From positions 1 through 35,800 of the forward strand of contig NZ_JACBXA010000036.1 in NCBI RefSeq assembly GCF_013870515.1: a DNA stretch of 35,800 bases, read 5' to 3'. This DNA is from Streptomyces albidus (ex Kaewkla and Franco 2022) (GTDB lineage Bacteria; Actinomycetota; Actinomycetes; Streptomycetales; Streptomycetaceae). The notes below the pieces were generated by a model. That model had not been told where the DNA came from, did not search any database, and saw nothing but the letters and a program-made list of their open reading frames with translations. Positions within the stretch are counted from its first letter, which is position 1. Each line of letters begins with the position of its first letter. The position numbers were made by a program, and so were the translations under genes. Positions 1 to 10,331 of this stretch are shown one piece after another.

Positions 1-77
1 CGTGTGTGCCGGCTCACATGGCCCGACCGGCCTGGCCGCCGCACGGAAGGGCGTCCGTCCGGCGGCTCTGCCGGAAG

Positions 78-106
78 GGTGCGCACTGCCGGCGACGGTG
101 CGCACC
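78..106 (-). terminator. Probable terminator of the P450/NRPS/thioesterase cassette
   Basis: A perfect 9-bp inverted repeat (GGTGCGCAC at 78-86, GTGCGCACC at 98-106, 11-base loop) begins 2 bases beyond the thioesterase stop codon on the minus strand. No U-tract follows, which is common for Streptomyces terminators. Its place right after the last gene of the cassette supports termination; activity is inferred. Confidence 0.5.
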
Positions 107-108
107 GT

Positions 109-879
109 TCAGCCCGTGCCTGCCGTGGACAGCCCGGGGAGGTCGGCGACGAGGGCGTCGAGGAGCGCCGGGCGCTGGGTGTTGAGGAAGAAGTGACCGC
201 CCTCGAAGGCGTGCAGCCTGAAGTCGCCGCTGGTCTCCTTCTCCCAGCCGGCCATCTGCTCGGGCGGCGCTTCGGCGTCCGAGCTGCCGGCGAAGGCCGA
301 GATGCCGCACACCAGAGGTTCGGCCTCCCGGTAGCGGTACGCGTCGCCCCAGGCGAAGTCGGACCGCATGACCGGCAGGAACAGTTCACGCGTCTCCGGG
401 TCCTCGAACAGTGCCGCGGGTGTCCCGCCCATCCGGGTCACCCGGTCGATGAACTCCTCGTCCGGCAGCTGTGAATCGCCGAGTCCGACGCGGGGCAGCC
501 GGGGAGCGGGGGAGCCGGAGACGATCAGCCGCTCAGGCGCGGCCACCCCGAGTTCGCGCAGCGCCCTGCACAGTTCGAAGCCGAGCCTGGCCCCCAGGCT
601 GTGTCCCATCACCACGTACGGACGGTCGATGCGCTCGGCCATCTGTGCGGCCAGGCCGGGCACATCGAGCCCGGGCGGCTCGCCGATGCGTCGGCCGTGC
701 CCGGGCAGCTCCACCGGCAGCACTTCGGCGTCGAGCCGCCCCGCCAGAGCGGCCGGCCAGGAACGGAAGACGGAGGCGCTGCCCCCGGCGTACGGAAGGC
801 AGAACAGCAGGGCCGCCGCCTCGCTGCCGGGCTGAGCGGCCGGCCACGGTTCGCCCCGGCGCGTACGGGCGGCGGTCAC
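109..879 (-). CDS. Type II (discrete) thioesterase of a secondary-metabolite cluster
   Basis: A 256-residue alpha/beta hydrolase of the discrete thioesterase family that acts with nonribosomal peptide or polyketide synthases. Visible features are the N-terminal LFCLPYAGGSA block (25-35), the nucleophile elbow GHSLG with Ser94, a plausible acid at Asp201 and GGHFF with His229. Such enzymes hydrolyse acyl or aminoacyl groups from carrier-protein phosphopantetheine, either to edit misloaded carriers or to release a tailored amino acid. The GTG start overlaps the stop of the upstream A-PCP gene by 4 bases (GTGA), which suggests translational coupling and makes that PCP the likely substrate. A GGAG lies about 10 bases upstream of the start. 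Family is certain; whether it edits or releases product is inferred. Confidence 0.9.
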   Translation of the reverse strand: MTAARTRRGEPWPAAQPGSEAAALLFCLPYAGGSASVFRSWPAALAGRLDAEVLPVELPGHGRRIGEPPGLDVPGLAAQMAERIDRPYVVMGHSLGARLGFELCRALRELGVAAPERLIVSGSPAPRLPRVGLGDSQLPDEEFIDRVTRMGGTPAALFEDPETRELFLPVMRSDFAWGDAYRYREAEPLVCGISAFAGSSDAEAPPEQMAGWEKETSGDFRLHAFEGGHFFLNTQRPALLDALVADLPGLSTAGTG

Positions 880-2699
880 CGGCCCGACTCCGCGCAGACG
901 GCGGCGAGTTCACCGACTGTGGGACTGCGGAAGAAGTCGAGCGCCGAGACCGTCAGTCCCTCGTTGCGCAGCCTCGCGAGGATGTCGACGCTGTGGAGCG
1001 AGTCGCCGCCGAGTGCTTCGAAGTCGTCGTCCAGACCCACCCGGTCCAGGCCGAGCGAACCGGCCCAGGCCGCGGCGATCGTCCGCTCGGTCTCGCTGCC
1101 GGGCCCTCGGTAGGCCGGCATCCCTTCCAACTGGTCGCGCTCGGTCCAGGGTTGAGGCAGTCGCGCCGGTGAGCGGTCGGGTTTGCCGTTGGCGTCGAGC
1201 GGCATCTCCTCCAGCTCCACGAACGAGGCGGGCTCCATGTGGGAGGGCAGGTGTTCGCCGACCCAGGCGCGCAGTTCCCTCGCGTTGACCACGTGTCCCG
1301 GCGTCGGCACGATGTACGCCGCGAGCCGCCGCCCGTCCACGGGGTCCTCGACGGCGGCCACCGCGACGGCACTGACCGTCGGGTGCGTGCTCAGCACGCT
1401 CTCGATCTCGCCCGGCTCGATGCGGAATCCCCGGATCTTGACCTGCCGGTCGATCCGTCCGTGGAACTCGTACTGGCCGTCGGGGAGTTCGCGCCCCAGA
1501 TCCCCGGTCCGGTACTGCCGCGAAGCGCTCTCCTCCACGGTGAGGAACCGCTCGGCGGTCAGCTCCGCACGTTCGTGGTAGCCGCGGGCCACTCCCGTAC
1601 CACTGATCCAGATCTCCCCGACCTCACCGGCCGGTACGGGCCGGCGCTGCTCGTCGAGGATGTGGAAGTCCGTGCCCAGCAGAGGGCTTCCGAGCGGCAC
1701 GCGCATGTACTCGCGGCCGGCCTCGGCCCGGTGCAAGGACGCGAAGCAGGTGGTCTCGGTCGGGCCGTAGGCGGCGTAGACCCTGGCCGTGCCGCGGGAG
1801 GCGGCGGCGCGGAAGTGGCGTGCCGAGAGCACGTCCCCGCCGGTGATCAGGCAGCCGACGTGGTCGAGCGCCTCGGGGTCGTACTCCACCAGCAGGTGGA
1901 AGAGCCCGCTCGTGAGGAAGAGCCACTGGGGCTGGACGTCACGCAGCTGCTTGCCCAGGTCCGCGACGGACTCCCTGCCGCTGGTGAGGACGGTGAGCAC
2001 ACCGCCGCGGCACAGGGTGTTCCAGAGCTCGAAGGTCGAGGCGTCGAACGCGAGCGGTGCGAAGAGGGCGACGCGGTCCCCGGGCTGCACATGCAGACGC
2101 TCGTCGTCGCGCACGAGGGAGAGGACGTGCCGGTGCTCGACGACCACACCCTTGGGAGTGCCCGTGGAGCCGGAGGTGTAGATGACGTACGCGGCGTCCG
2201 TGCTCCCGGCGCCCGGTACCGCCACCGTCTCCGCACGGTCCTCCCCGCCGTCGGCCACGCTGTCCGGCCCGAGCTCCTCGACCGTGATCGCCGGCACGCC
2301 GTAGCCGTCAAGGTCCGGGTCGTCCCCCGTGGTGAGCACGGCACCAGCGTCGGAGTCACGGAGGATGAACGAGCGGCGCTCCGCCGGATAGTCCCGGTCG
2401 AGCGGCACGTAGGCCCCCGCGGCCTTCAGCACCCCGAGCACCGCTGCCGGATAGGCGAGTGAACGCGGCACCGCCACCACGACGCCGGCCTGCGGTGCGA
2501 CACCGGAGGCCAGGAGCGCTCCGGCGATGCGGCCGGCCCAGGCGTCCAGTTCGCGGTAGGTCAGGGTGGCGCCGTCCATCGACACGGCGACGGCGTCGGG
2601 GCGCAGCCTTGCCTGTTCCTCGACAAGATGGTGCACGCAGCTTGCGTCGGTGCTCCCGCCCGTCGGCGGTCCGGTGCGGGCGTCGGCTCGGGTGTCCAT
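876..2699 (-). CDS. Free-standing NRPS adenylation-peptidyl carrier protein didomain
   Basis: A 607-residue two-domain NRPS protein with no condensation, epimerisation or thioesterase domain. The adenylation domain (about 20-510) shows the P-loop-like core YTSGSTGTPKG (174-184), FDASTFELW (218-226), YGPTETT (311-317), YRTGD (396-400), the hinge GRIDRQVKIRGFRIEPGE (414-431) and NGKPDR with the catalytic Lys506. The PCP (about 532-607) carries LGGDSL with Ser567 for the phosphopantetheine arm. Pocket residues read by eye against PheA are D219, A220, F223, F261, I285, G287, A310, C318, F319, K506, closest to the Val/Ile group of codes I remember, so an aliphatic amino acid is a tentative substrate. 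It lies 64 bases after the P450 gene and overlaps the thioesterase gene. NovH and NikP1 are the architectural precedents. No MbtH gene is visible in the window. Confidence 0.93.
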   Translation of the reverse strand: MDTRADARTGPPTGGSTDASCVHHLVEEQARLRPDAVAVSMDGATLTYRELDAWAGRIAGALLASGVAPQAGVVVAVPRSLAYPAAVLGVLKAAGAYVPLDRDYPAERRSFILRDSDAGAVLTTGDDPDLDGYGVPAITVEELGPDSVADGGEDRAETVAVPGAGSTDAAYVIYTSGSTGTPKGVVVEHRHVLSLVRDDERLHVQPGDRVALFAPLAFDASTFELWNTLCRGGVLTVLTSGRESVADLGKQLRDVQPQWLFLTSGLFHLLVEYDPEALDHVGCLITGGDVLSARHFRAAASRGTARVYAAYGPTETTCFASLHRAEAGREYMRVPLGSPLLGTDFHILDEQRRPVPAGEVGEIWISGTGVARGYHERAELTAERFLTVEESASRQYRTGDLGRELPDGQYEFHGRIDRQVKIRGFRIEPGEIESVLSTHPTVSAVAVAAVEDPVDGRRLAAYIVPTPGHVVNARELRAWVGEHLPSHMEPASFVELEEMPLDANGKPDRSPARLPQPWTERDQLEGMPAYRGPGSETERTIAAAWAGSLGLDRVGLDDDFEALGGDSLHSVDILARLRNEGLTVSALDFFRSPTVGELAAVCAESGR

Positions 2700-2763
2700 G
2701 CTCGGTTCGTCTCTCTGCTGAGTGTCTGTCTGTCCGGTCCGGGTCGGGCGGCGCCCGCCCCGG

Positions 2764-4065
2764 TCAGGCGCCGACCGGACAGACGCCGCTGACCGCGTCG
2801 CCGCCGGTGAGGGGTGCGGAGGGTTGCCGGGACTTGGGGTACGCCGTCACGGGAAGGCTGCTCATTCCGTTGACGAAGTTGGAGTACAGATGCTCCGGTT
2901 CGCCGTCGGGCTCGAAGCGGTCGAAGCGTGTGACCAGCTCTTCGAGCAGGATCCTGAGCACCATGCGTGCGGCACGCGCGCCGGTGCAGTAGTGCGTGCC
3001 GATCCCGAAGGCGATGTGGGGATTGGGCTTGCGGGCCGGGTCGAACTCGTACGGGTCCCGGAAGACCGTCTCGTCCCTGTTCGCGGAGGCCAGCCAGGCG
3101 CAGACGGGGGCGCCCTCCGGTATGACGGAGCCGGCCATCTCCACCTCACGCGTGGTGCGGCGCATCAGATGGTTGGTGGGTGTCGCCCAGCGGGCCACCT
3201 CCTCCACCGCGGTGATGATCAGTCCGGGGTCCTTCTGCAGCGCGTCCCACGCCTCGGGGTGCTCCAGCATCGCGAGCATCATCTGGCAGGCGACGTGCGG
3301 GGTCGTGGAGTTGGTCCCCATGGCGAACGTGTAGCAGTTGAGCAGGACCTCGTCGGTGGTCATGGGGCGGCCGCCGAAGTCCAGTTGGAGGAGCACGGAG
3401 ATCAGGTCGTCGCCCGGGTTGCGCCGGCGGTCGGCGACGAGCTCGGAGAAGAGCGAGAAGAGCTGGTGGTGCGCCATCTGCAGCGTCTGCTTTGGCGTCC
3501 CGGTGGCGAACGCCGGGTCCTCGGGCGCCAGCCCCGTCATCGTCCAGGTGGCCACGTCCGACCAGTACTCCTCGGGTACGCCGAGGACTTCGCCGGCGGC
3601 GGCCATGGGCAGCACGTTCATCAGACGGGCGAAGTCGTGCGTGCCGCCCTCCAGACAGGGCTGGACCAGGCGGCGTACGTTCGCGGCGATCCGGTCCGTG
3701 TGGTCGAAGGTCATGCGCGTCGACATGAGCTTGGCGACCGGGGCCTTGATGTAGGTGTGCACCGGCGGATCCGTCAGCAGGATCGTCTTGCCGCCGGCGT
3801 CGTCACCGTGGATGACCGAGAGCAGGGTGCCGGTCTCGGAGCTGAAGTCGTCGGTGTTGCGGAGGAGTTCGACGACGTCCTTGTAGCGGGTGACCGACCA
3901 GAACGGCGTGCCGTCCGGGGTCTCCTGACGCCAGACCGGAGCCTCGGTGCGCAGCGCCGCCCACGCGGGATGCTGGGAGGCCGACCGGAAGGTCTCGGGT
4001 GCGTACAGGTCGATTGTCTCCGGCGGGGGCAGTCGGTCCCCCGCGCTGGGGCCGTACATGCGCAT
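2764..4065 (-). CDS. Cytochrome P450, likely acting on a carrier-tethered amino acid
   Basis: A 433-residue soluble bacterial P450. Visible are the K-helix ExxR (E289-V-A-R292) and the heme loop FGIGTHYCTG (353-362) with the proximal ligand Cys360. The I-helix reads AMGTNSTT (248-255): Asn252 stands where most P450s have Asp or Glu and Ser253 where they have Thr. The ATG at 4065 is chosen because a GAGAGGGA ribosome site lies just upstream and homology begins there; the open frame extends 66 codons further without a ribosome site. First gene of a minus-strand unit with the A-PCP and thioesterase. By analogy with NovI and NikQ, the likely job is beta-hydroxylation of the aminoacyl-PCP. Redox partners are not encoded here. 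A 20-residue non-conserved tail ends the protein. Confidence 0.92.
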   Translation of the reverse strand: MRMYGPSAGDRLPPPETIDLYAPETFRSASQHPAWAALRTEAPVWRQETPDGTPFWSVTRYKDVVELLRNTDDFSSETGTLLSVIHGDDAGGKTILLTDPPVHTYIKAPVAKLMSTRMTFDHTDRIAANVRRLVQPCLEGGTHDFARLMNVLPMAAAGEVLGVPEEYWSDVATWTMTGLAPEDPAFATGTPKQTLQMAHHQLFSLFSELVADRRRNPGDDLISVLLQLDFGGRPMTTDEVLLNCYTFAMGTNSTTPHVACQMMLAMLEHPEAWDALQKDPGLIITAVEEVARWATPTNHLMRRTTREVEMAGSVIPEGAPVCAWLASANRDETVFRDPYEFDPARKPNPHIAFGIGTHYCTGARAARMVLRILLEELVTRFDRFEPDGEPEHLYSNFVNGMSSLPVTAYPKSRQPSAPLTGGDAVSGVCPVGA

Positions 4066-4489
4066 CGGTCGTTCCCTCTCATTCTCTTCGCTGCGTGACA
4101 TCGAGTGCGGTGGCCACAGCGTTCGTGCGCGTGAACGGCCGGGACGGGCCGACGAGTTCGAGGCCCCCCTGCTCTGCCCGGCGCGCACCCTCCCCCTGAC
4201 GTGCCGGGACGTGTGACGGACCGGTGGCCGGCCGCTCGATGTCTCCCCCGGCCGGTCCTCCATGTCCTCGGGGGTGGTTCCCCGTCACGGGCTGCATTCC
4301 CGACGTCGCGGAGCCCGACCGCAGGACGGACGGCACCGCGTACTCGCGTCCAGTCTTCTGCACGGCTGCCGGGCGGACAATGAGACGACTCGGCTAGGCC
4401 GGTCGTAGGGCTTGCGGGGCGGTACGCACGCGCCGGTAGGCGGTCGGGGCGCGGTGGATCATGGCCCTGGTGTGGGGCGGGAGCTTGTT

Positions 4490-4518
4490 TTGACCGGGGA
4501 CGAGGCGCTGGGTAGGCT
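4490..4518 (+). promoter_or_regulatory. rpsL (str operon) sigma-70-type promoter
   Basis: TTGACC (4490-4495) and TAGGCT (4513-4518) are separated by exactly 17 bases. This is a very good match to the vegetative (HrdB-type) consensus of Streptomyces. Transcription would begin near 4525 and give a leader of about 195 bases before the rpsL start. It is the only strong promoter upstream of rpsL in this window. Confidence 0.7.
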
Positions 4519-4533
4519 CTGACCTCGTGCCTG

Positions 4534-4600
4534 GGGTGTCACTTGCGCTGCCATAAATGCTTCCGAGGCTCGGAAGCTCGGCAATGAAGACGATGACACC
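4534..4600 (+). promoter_or_regulatory. Nested inverted repeats in the rpsL leader
   Basis: A near-perfect 19-bp dyad, GCTTCCGAG-g-CTCGGAAGC (4559-4577), sits inside two further complementary pairs: TTGC (4543-4546) with GCAA (4581-4584) and GGTGTCA (4535-4541) with TGACACC (4594-4600). In RNA the centre would fold as an 8-bp stem with a GGC loop. It lies within the predicted transcript, so it may be a folded leader; a DNA operator is the alternative. Confidence 0.5.
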
Positions 4601-4643
4601 GGATTCTGCACTTCCCCATACCTGTCGCGGGAGTGTGCAGCTC

Positions 4644-4669
4644 CGACACACCCGACCTCGTGGGTCGGG
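4644..4669 (+). promoter_or_regulatory. Shared leader element, rpsL copy
   Basis: Blocks CGACAC, CCCGACC and CGTGGGTCGG, each separated by one base, recur almost unchanged in the rpsJ leader at 11823-11847 (23 of 25 identical). CCCGACC (4651-4657) and GGTCGGG (4663-4669) form a 7-bp hairpin with loop TCGTG. The element ends about 50 bases before the rpsL start. Function unknown; shared regulation or processing of the two ribosomal operons is inferred. Confidence 0.6.
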
Positions 4670-4720
4670 GGCTGGCCCAGGTTAGCTTTACCGAGACGGC
4701 ACACAGAAACCGGAGAAACG

Positions 4721-5092
4721 GTGCCTACGATCCAGCAGCTGGTCCGGAAGGGCCGGCAGGACAAGGTCGAGAAGAACAAGACGCCCGCGCTCGAGGGTTC
4801 CCCCCAGCGCCGCGGCGTCTGCACGCGTGTTTTCACCACCACCCCGAAGAAGCCGAACTCGGCCCTGCGTAAGGTCGCGCGTGTGCGTCTGACCAGCGGG
4901 ATCGAGGTCACTGCCTACATTCCGGGTGAGGGCCACAACCTCCAGGAGCACTCCATCGTGCTCGTGCGCGGCGGCCGTGTGAAGGACCTGCCGGGTGTTC
5001 GCTACAAGATCATCCGCGGCTCCCTCGACACGCAGGGCGTCAAGAACCGCAAGCAGGCTCGCAGCCGCTACGGCGCCAAGAAGGAGAAGTAA
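4721..5092 (+). CDS. rpsL: 30S ribosomal protein S12
   Basis: Full-length S12 (123 residues), the decoding-centre protein. The [11 protein letters not shown] block carries Lys43 and the [12 protein letters not shown] block carries Lys88; changes at these two positions are the classical streptomycin-resistance sites, and both are wild type here. Asp89 is the residue methylthiolated in many bacteria. GTG start, preceded by GGAG at 4712-4715. First gene of the str operon, 1 base from rpsG. It has its own promoter and a leader of about 195 bases, so it appears to be transcribed independently of whatever lies upstream. Confidence 0.98.
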   Translation: MPTIQQLVRKGRQDKVEKNKTPALEGSPQRRGVCTRVFTTTPKKPNSALRKVARVRLTSGIEVTAYIPGEGHNLQEHSIVLVRGGRVKDLPGVRYKIIRGSLDTQGVKNRKQARSRYGAKKEK

Positions 5093-5093
5093 C

Positions 5094-5564
5094 ATGCCTC
5101 GTAAGGGCCCCGCCCCGAAGCGCCCGGTCATCATCGACCCGGTCTACGGCACTCCTCTGGTGACGTCGCTCATCAACAAGGTGCTCATGAACGGCAAGCG
5201 CTCCACCGCCGAGCGCATTGTCTACGGCGCCATGGAGGGTCTGCGTGAGAAGACCGGCAACGACCCGGTCATCACGCTGAAGCGCGCGCTGGAGAACATC
5301 AAGCCGACCCTCGAGGTCAAGTCCCGCCGTGTCGGTGGCGCCACCTACCAGGTGCCGGTCGAGGTCAAGCCCGGCCGCGCCGCCACTCTCGCGCTGCGCT
5401 GGCTCGTCGGTTACTCGCGCGCCCGTCGCGAGAAGACCATGACCGAGCGCCTTCTGAACGAGCTGCTCGACGCCTCCAACGGCCTCGGCGCAGCAGTGAA
5501 GAAGCGTGAGGACACCCACAAGATGGCCGAGTCCAACAAGGCCTTCGCGCACTACCGCTGGTAG
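5094..5564 (+). CDS. rpsG: 30S ribosomal protein S7
   Basis: Complete S7 (156 residues), the primary binder of the 16S rRNA 3' major domain that nucleates head assembly and contacts E-site tRNA. It starts [11 protein letters not shown], and the family block [15 protein letters not shown] lies near the N-terminus. The ATG is 1 base beyond the rpsL stop, with a GGAG inside the end of rpsL, so translation is probably coupled. The frame is open further upstream inside rpsL, but only this ATG fits S7 homology. In E. coli S7 represses its own operon at the rpsL-rpsG spacer; with a 1-base spacer that site cannot be the same here. Confidence 0.98.
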   Translation: MPRKGPAPKRPVIIDPVYGTPLVTSLINKVLMNGKRSTAERIVYGAMEGLREKTGNDPVITLKRALENIKPTLEVKSRRVGGATYQVPVEVKPGRAATLALRWLVGYSRARREKTMTERLLNELLDASNGLGAAVKKREDTHKMAESNKAFAHYRW

Positions 5565-5603
5565 TCGCAGACCCCATCGAGACCGAGAGAAGACTGAAGC
5601 CTC

Positions 5604-7727
<2,124 letters not shown>

Positions 7728-7949
7728 CTCACCGTTTCTCAACCCTTAGGCTGGAGCAAAGGCATTCGGGGTACTCCGGCACAGACCGTACGGCTTCGTC
7801 CTGCGGCTGTGCCGGGTCCCCGTCCGCCAGCCCCCCAAGCGAACAGGTCAAGGGCAACCCCCTCGGGGTCCTGACCGGTTCATAACGACCACCTGAACCC
7901 CTCCGCAGAATGTGGAGGGTGTACAGCACCAGTCCACAGGAGGACCCCA
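7728..7949 (+). promoter_or_regulatory. fusA-tuf spacer: possible tuf promoter and three leader hairpins
   Basis: A TAGGCT (7747-7752), the same hexamer as the rpsL -10 box, may be a tuf promoter, but no good -35 is seen 16-19 bases upstream. Three hairpins follow: CCGGCACAG/CTGTGCCGG (7776-7784 with 7807-7815); a compound stem around ACCCC-CTC-GGGGT with outer arms GGTCA/TGACC (7846-7876); and CCCTCCGCA-GAA-TGTGGAGGG (7899-7919, one G-U). The last ends 18 bases before the AGGAGG ribosome site (7938-7943). A separate tuf promoter in this spacer is known in other Streptomyces. Confidence 0.45.
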
Positions 7950-9143
<1,194 letters not shown>

Positions 9144-9182
9144 CCTCGACGCGCTGAGCGTTGCCCGGCTCCGGCTGGGAGG

Positions 9183-9218
9183 AGAGGGCCCGTACGACTC
9201 CGGTCGTGCGGGCCCTCT
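9183..9218 (+). terminator. Rho-independent terminator of the str operon
   Basis: A 16-bp stem (AGAGGGCCCGTACGAC with GTCGTGCGGGCCCTCT, one G-U pair) and a TCCG loop lie 39 bases after the tuf stop. It is a very stable hairpin, followed by TTC rather than a long U-tract. Confidence 0.85.
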
Positions 9219-9341
9219 TCACGTGCTGCGACTGTGAGATTCGCCCGCGGACTCCTGCCTCCGCCGTGTGCGCGCCTACCATGGCCGGGTCGGCGCGCAC
9301 CTCGCCCTGAGGGCGCGACCCTCTTCCGCAGGAGTCCTTCC

Positions 9342-9776
9342 ATGCTGCGCACCATGTTCAAGTCCAAGATCCACCGGGCCACCGTGACCCAGGCCGATCT
9401 GCACTACGTCGGTTCGGTCACCGTCGACGCCGATCTGATGGACGCCGCGGACCTCCTCCCCGGCGAGCTGGTCCACATCGTCGACATCACCAACGGGGCC
9501 CGCCTGGAGACGTATGTCATCGAGGGCGAGCGTGGCTCCGGAGTGCTGGGCATCAACGGCGCGGCCGCCCATCTCGTGCACCCCGGTGATCTGGTCATCC
9601 TCATCAGCTACGCCCAGGTCGAGACGGCGGAGGCGCGGAAGCTGCGCCCCGCAGTGGTGCACGTGGACGCGGGGAACCGGATCGTGGGCCTCGGCGCCGA
9701 CGCCGGTGAGCCCGTGCCGGGCAGCGACACCAGCCGCAGTCCTCAGGCCGTCGCGGGGGTCCCGGCCGGGGCGTAG
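9342..9776 (+). CDS. panD: Aspartate 1-decarboxylase (pyruvoyl-dependent)
   Basis: A 144-residue PanD, which makes beta-alanine from L-aspartate for pantothenate and coenzyme A. The self-processing site is Gly24-Ser25 in HYVGSVTVD; Ser25 becomes the pyruvoyl group. Active-site residues Lys9, Arg54, Thr57, Tyr58 and Asn72 are all present. The last 25 or so residues are a non-conserved Streptomyces-type tail. The ATG at 9342 has GGAG just upstream; the open frame extends 36 codons further without homology. It stands alone after the tuf terminator, 40 bases ahead of the MarR gene. Beta-alanine also primes some NRPS products, but nothing here ties it to the left-edge cassette. Confidence 0.95.
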   Translation: MLRTMFKSKIHRATVTQADLHYVGSVTVDADLMDAADLLPGELVHIVDITNGARLETYVIEGERGSGVLGINGAAAHLVHPGDLVILISYAQVETAEARKLRPAVVHVDAGNRIVGLGADAGEPVPGSDTSRSPQAVAGVPAGA

Positions 9777-9816
9777 AACGTATGCGTCAGACATGTGTTC
9801 GTGTCATGCTTCCCCG

Positions 9817-10323
9817 ATGACGACTCTCGCGGCGAACTGGCTCGGCGCATTGACCGTCGGCCTGGGCGATCTGCTCGACCGGTCTCTGCGCGATGCCTCG
9901 AGGCTCGACCCGGCGGCCGTGGCCGCCGTGCTCACCGTCCGGGCGCGACCGGGACAGTCGGTCTCGGATCTCGCCGGGACTCTCGGCATGACGCACTCAG
10001 GATGCGTGCGCGTCGTGGGCCGCCTGGTCGACTCCGGACTGCTCCTGCGCGGCCCCGGGCCCGACGGCCGTACGCGCGGACTGCGCCTGAGCGACACCGG
10101 TGACAGGGTCGCCGACGCGATGCTGGAGGCCCGCCGGAACGTGCTGGAGGGCATGGTCGAGAAGCTCTCGCCCGATCAGGCCGAAGACCTCGAGCGTGTG
10201 CTGAAGGCGATGCTCCCGCTGCTCCCCGACGACCGCGCCGACGCCCGGCGGATCTGCCGGCTGTGCGAGCACGCCGTCTGCCGCGGCGACGACTGTGTCG
10301 TCTCGGCAGCGGTCGGCCCTTGA
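9817..10323 (+). CDS. MarR-family regulator with C-terminal cysteine cluster
   Basis: A 168-residue winged-helix protein: recognition region SVSDLAGTLGMTHSGCVRVV (48-67), wing PDGRTRGLRLS (82-92) and a C-terminal dimerisation helix. The tail holds Cys147, Cys150, Cys155 and Cys160 (C-x2-C-x4-C-x4-C), a spacing suited to Zn or an iron-sulfur cluster, or to redox sensing. I recall similar CRLC tails in other actinobacterial MarR proteins, so it is a subfamily trait. The start is uncertain: ATG 9817 gives standard MarR length, in-frame ATG 9793 adds MCSCHASP, and neither has a clear ribosome site. It lies 8 bases before the aminotransferase-fold gene, which it may regulate. Confidence 0.85.
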   Translation: MTTLAANWLGALTVGLGDLLDRSLRDASRLDPAAVAAVLTVRARPGQSVSDLAGTLGMTHSGCVRVVGRLVDSGLLLRGPGPDGRTRGLRLSDTGDRVADAMLEARRNVLEGMVEKLSPDQAEDLERVLKAMLPLLPDDRADARRICRLCEHAVCRGDDCVVSAAVGP

Positions 10324-10331
10324 GGAGCGCG

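Larger units (their letters stand above)
4066..4720. other. 655-base divergent intergenic region, P450 cassette / str operon
   Basis: No convincing coding sequence. The right half holds the rpsL promoter (4490-4518) and a structured leader, listed separately. The left half is presumably the P450 leader. It contains a GGACCGG/CCGGTCC inverted repeat (4218-4224 with 4252-4258) and a weak minus-strand promoter candidate, TTGTCC (4375-4380) and AAGACT (4352-4357) with a 17-base spacer, which would give a leader of about 285 bases. A 42-codon frame (4557-4685) has no ribosome site and was not called. Confidence 0.7.

Noticed and set aside
4066..4263. 66-codon N-terminal extension of the P450
   Set aside because: Low-complexity Arg/Gly/Ser sequence without homology; a good ribosome site precedes the ATG at 4065.
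4557..4685. 42-codon frame in the rpsL leader, and a 9-codon GTG frame at 4527-4556, as leader peptides
   Set aside because: No ribosome site for either and no run of regulatory codons; overlaps the structured leader elements. Kept only as a remote possibility.
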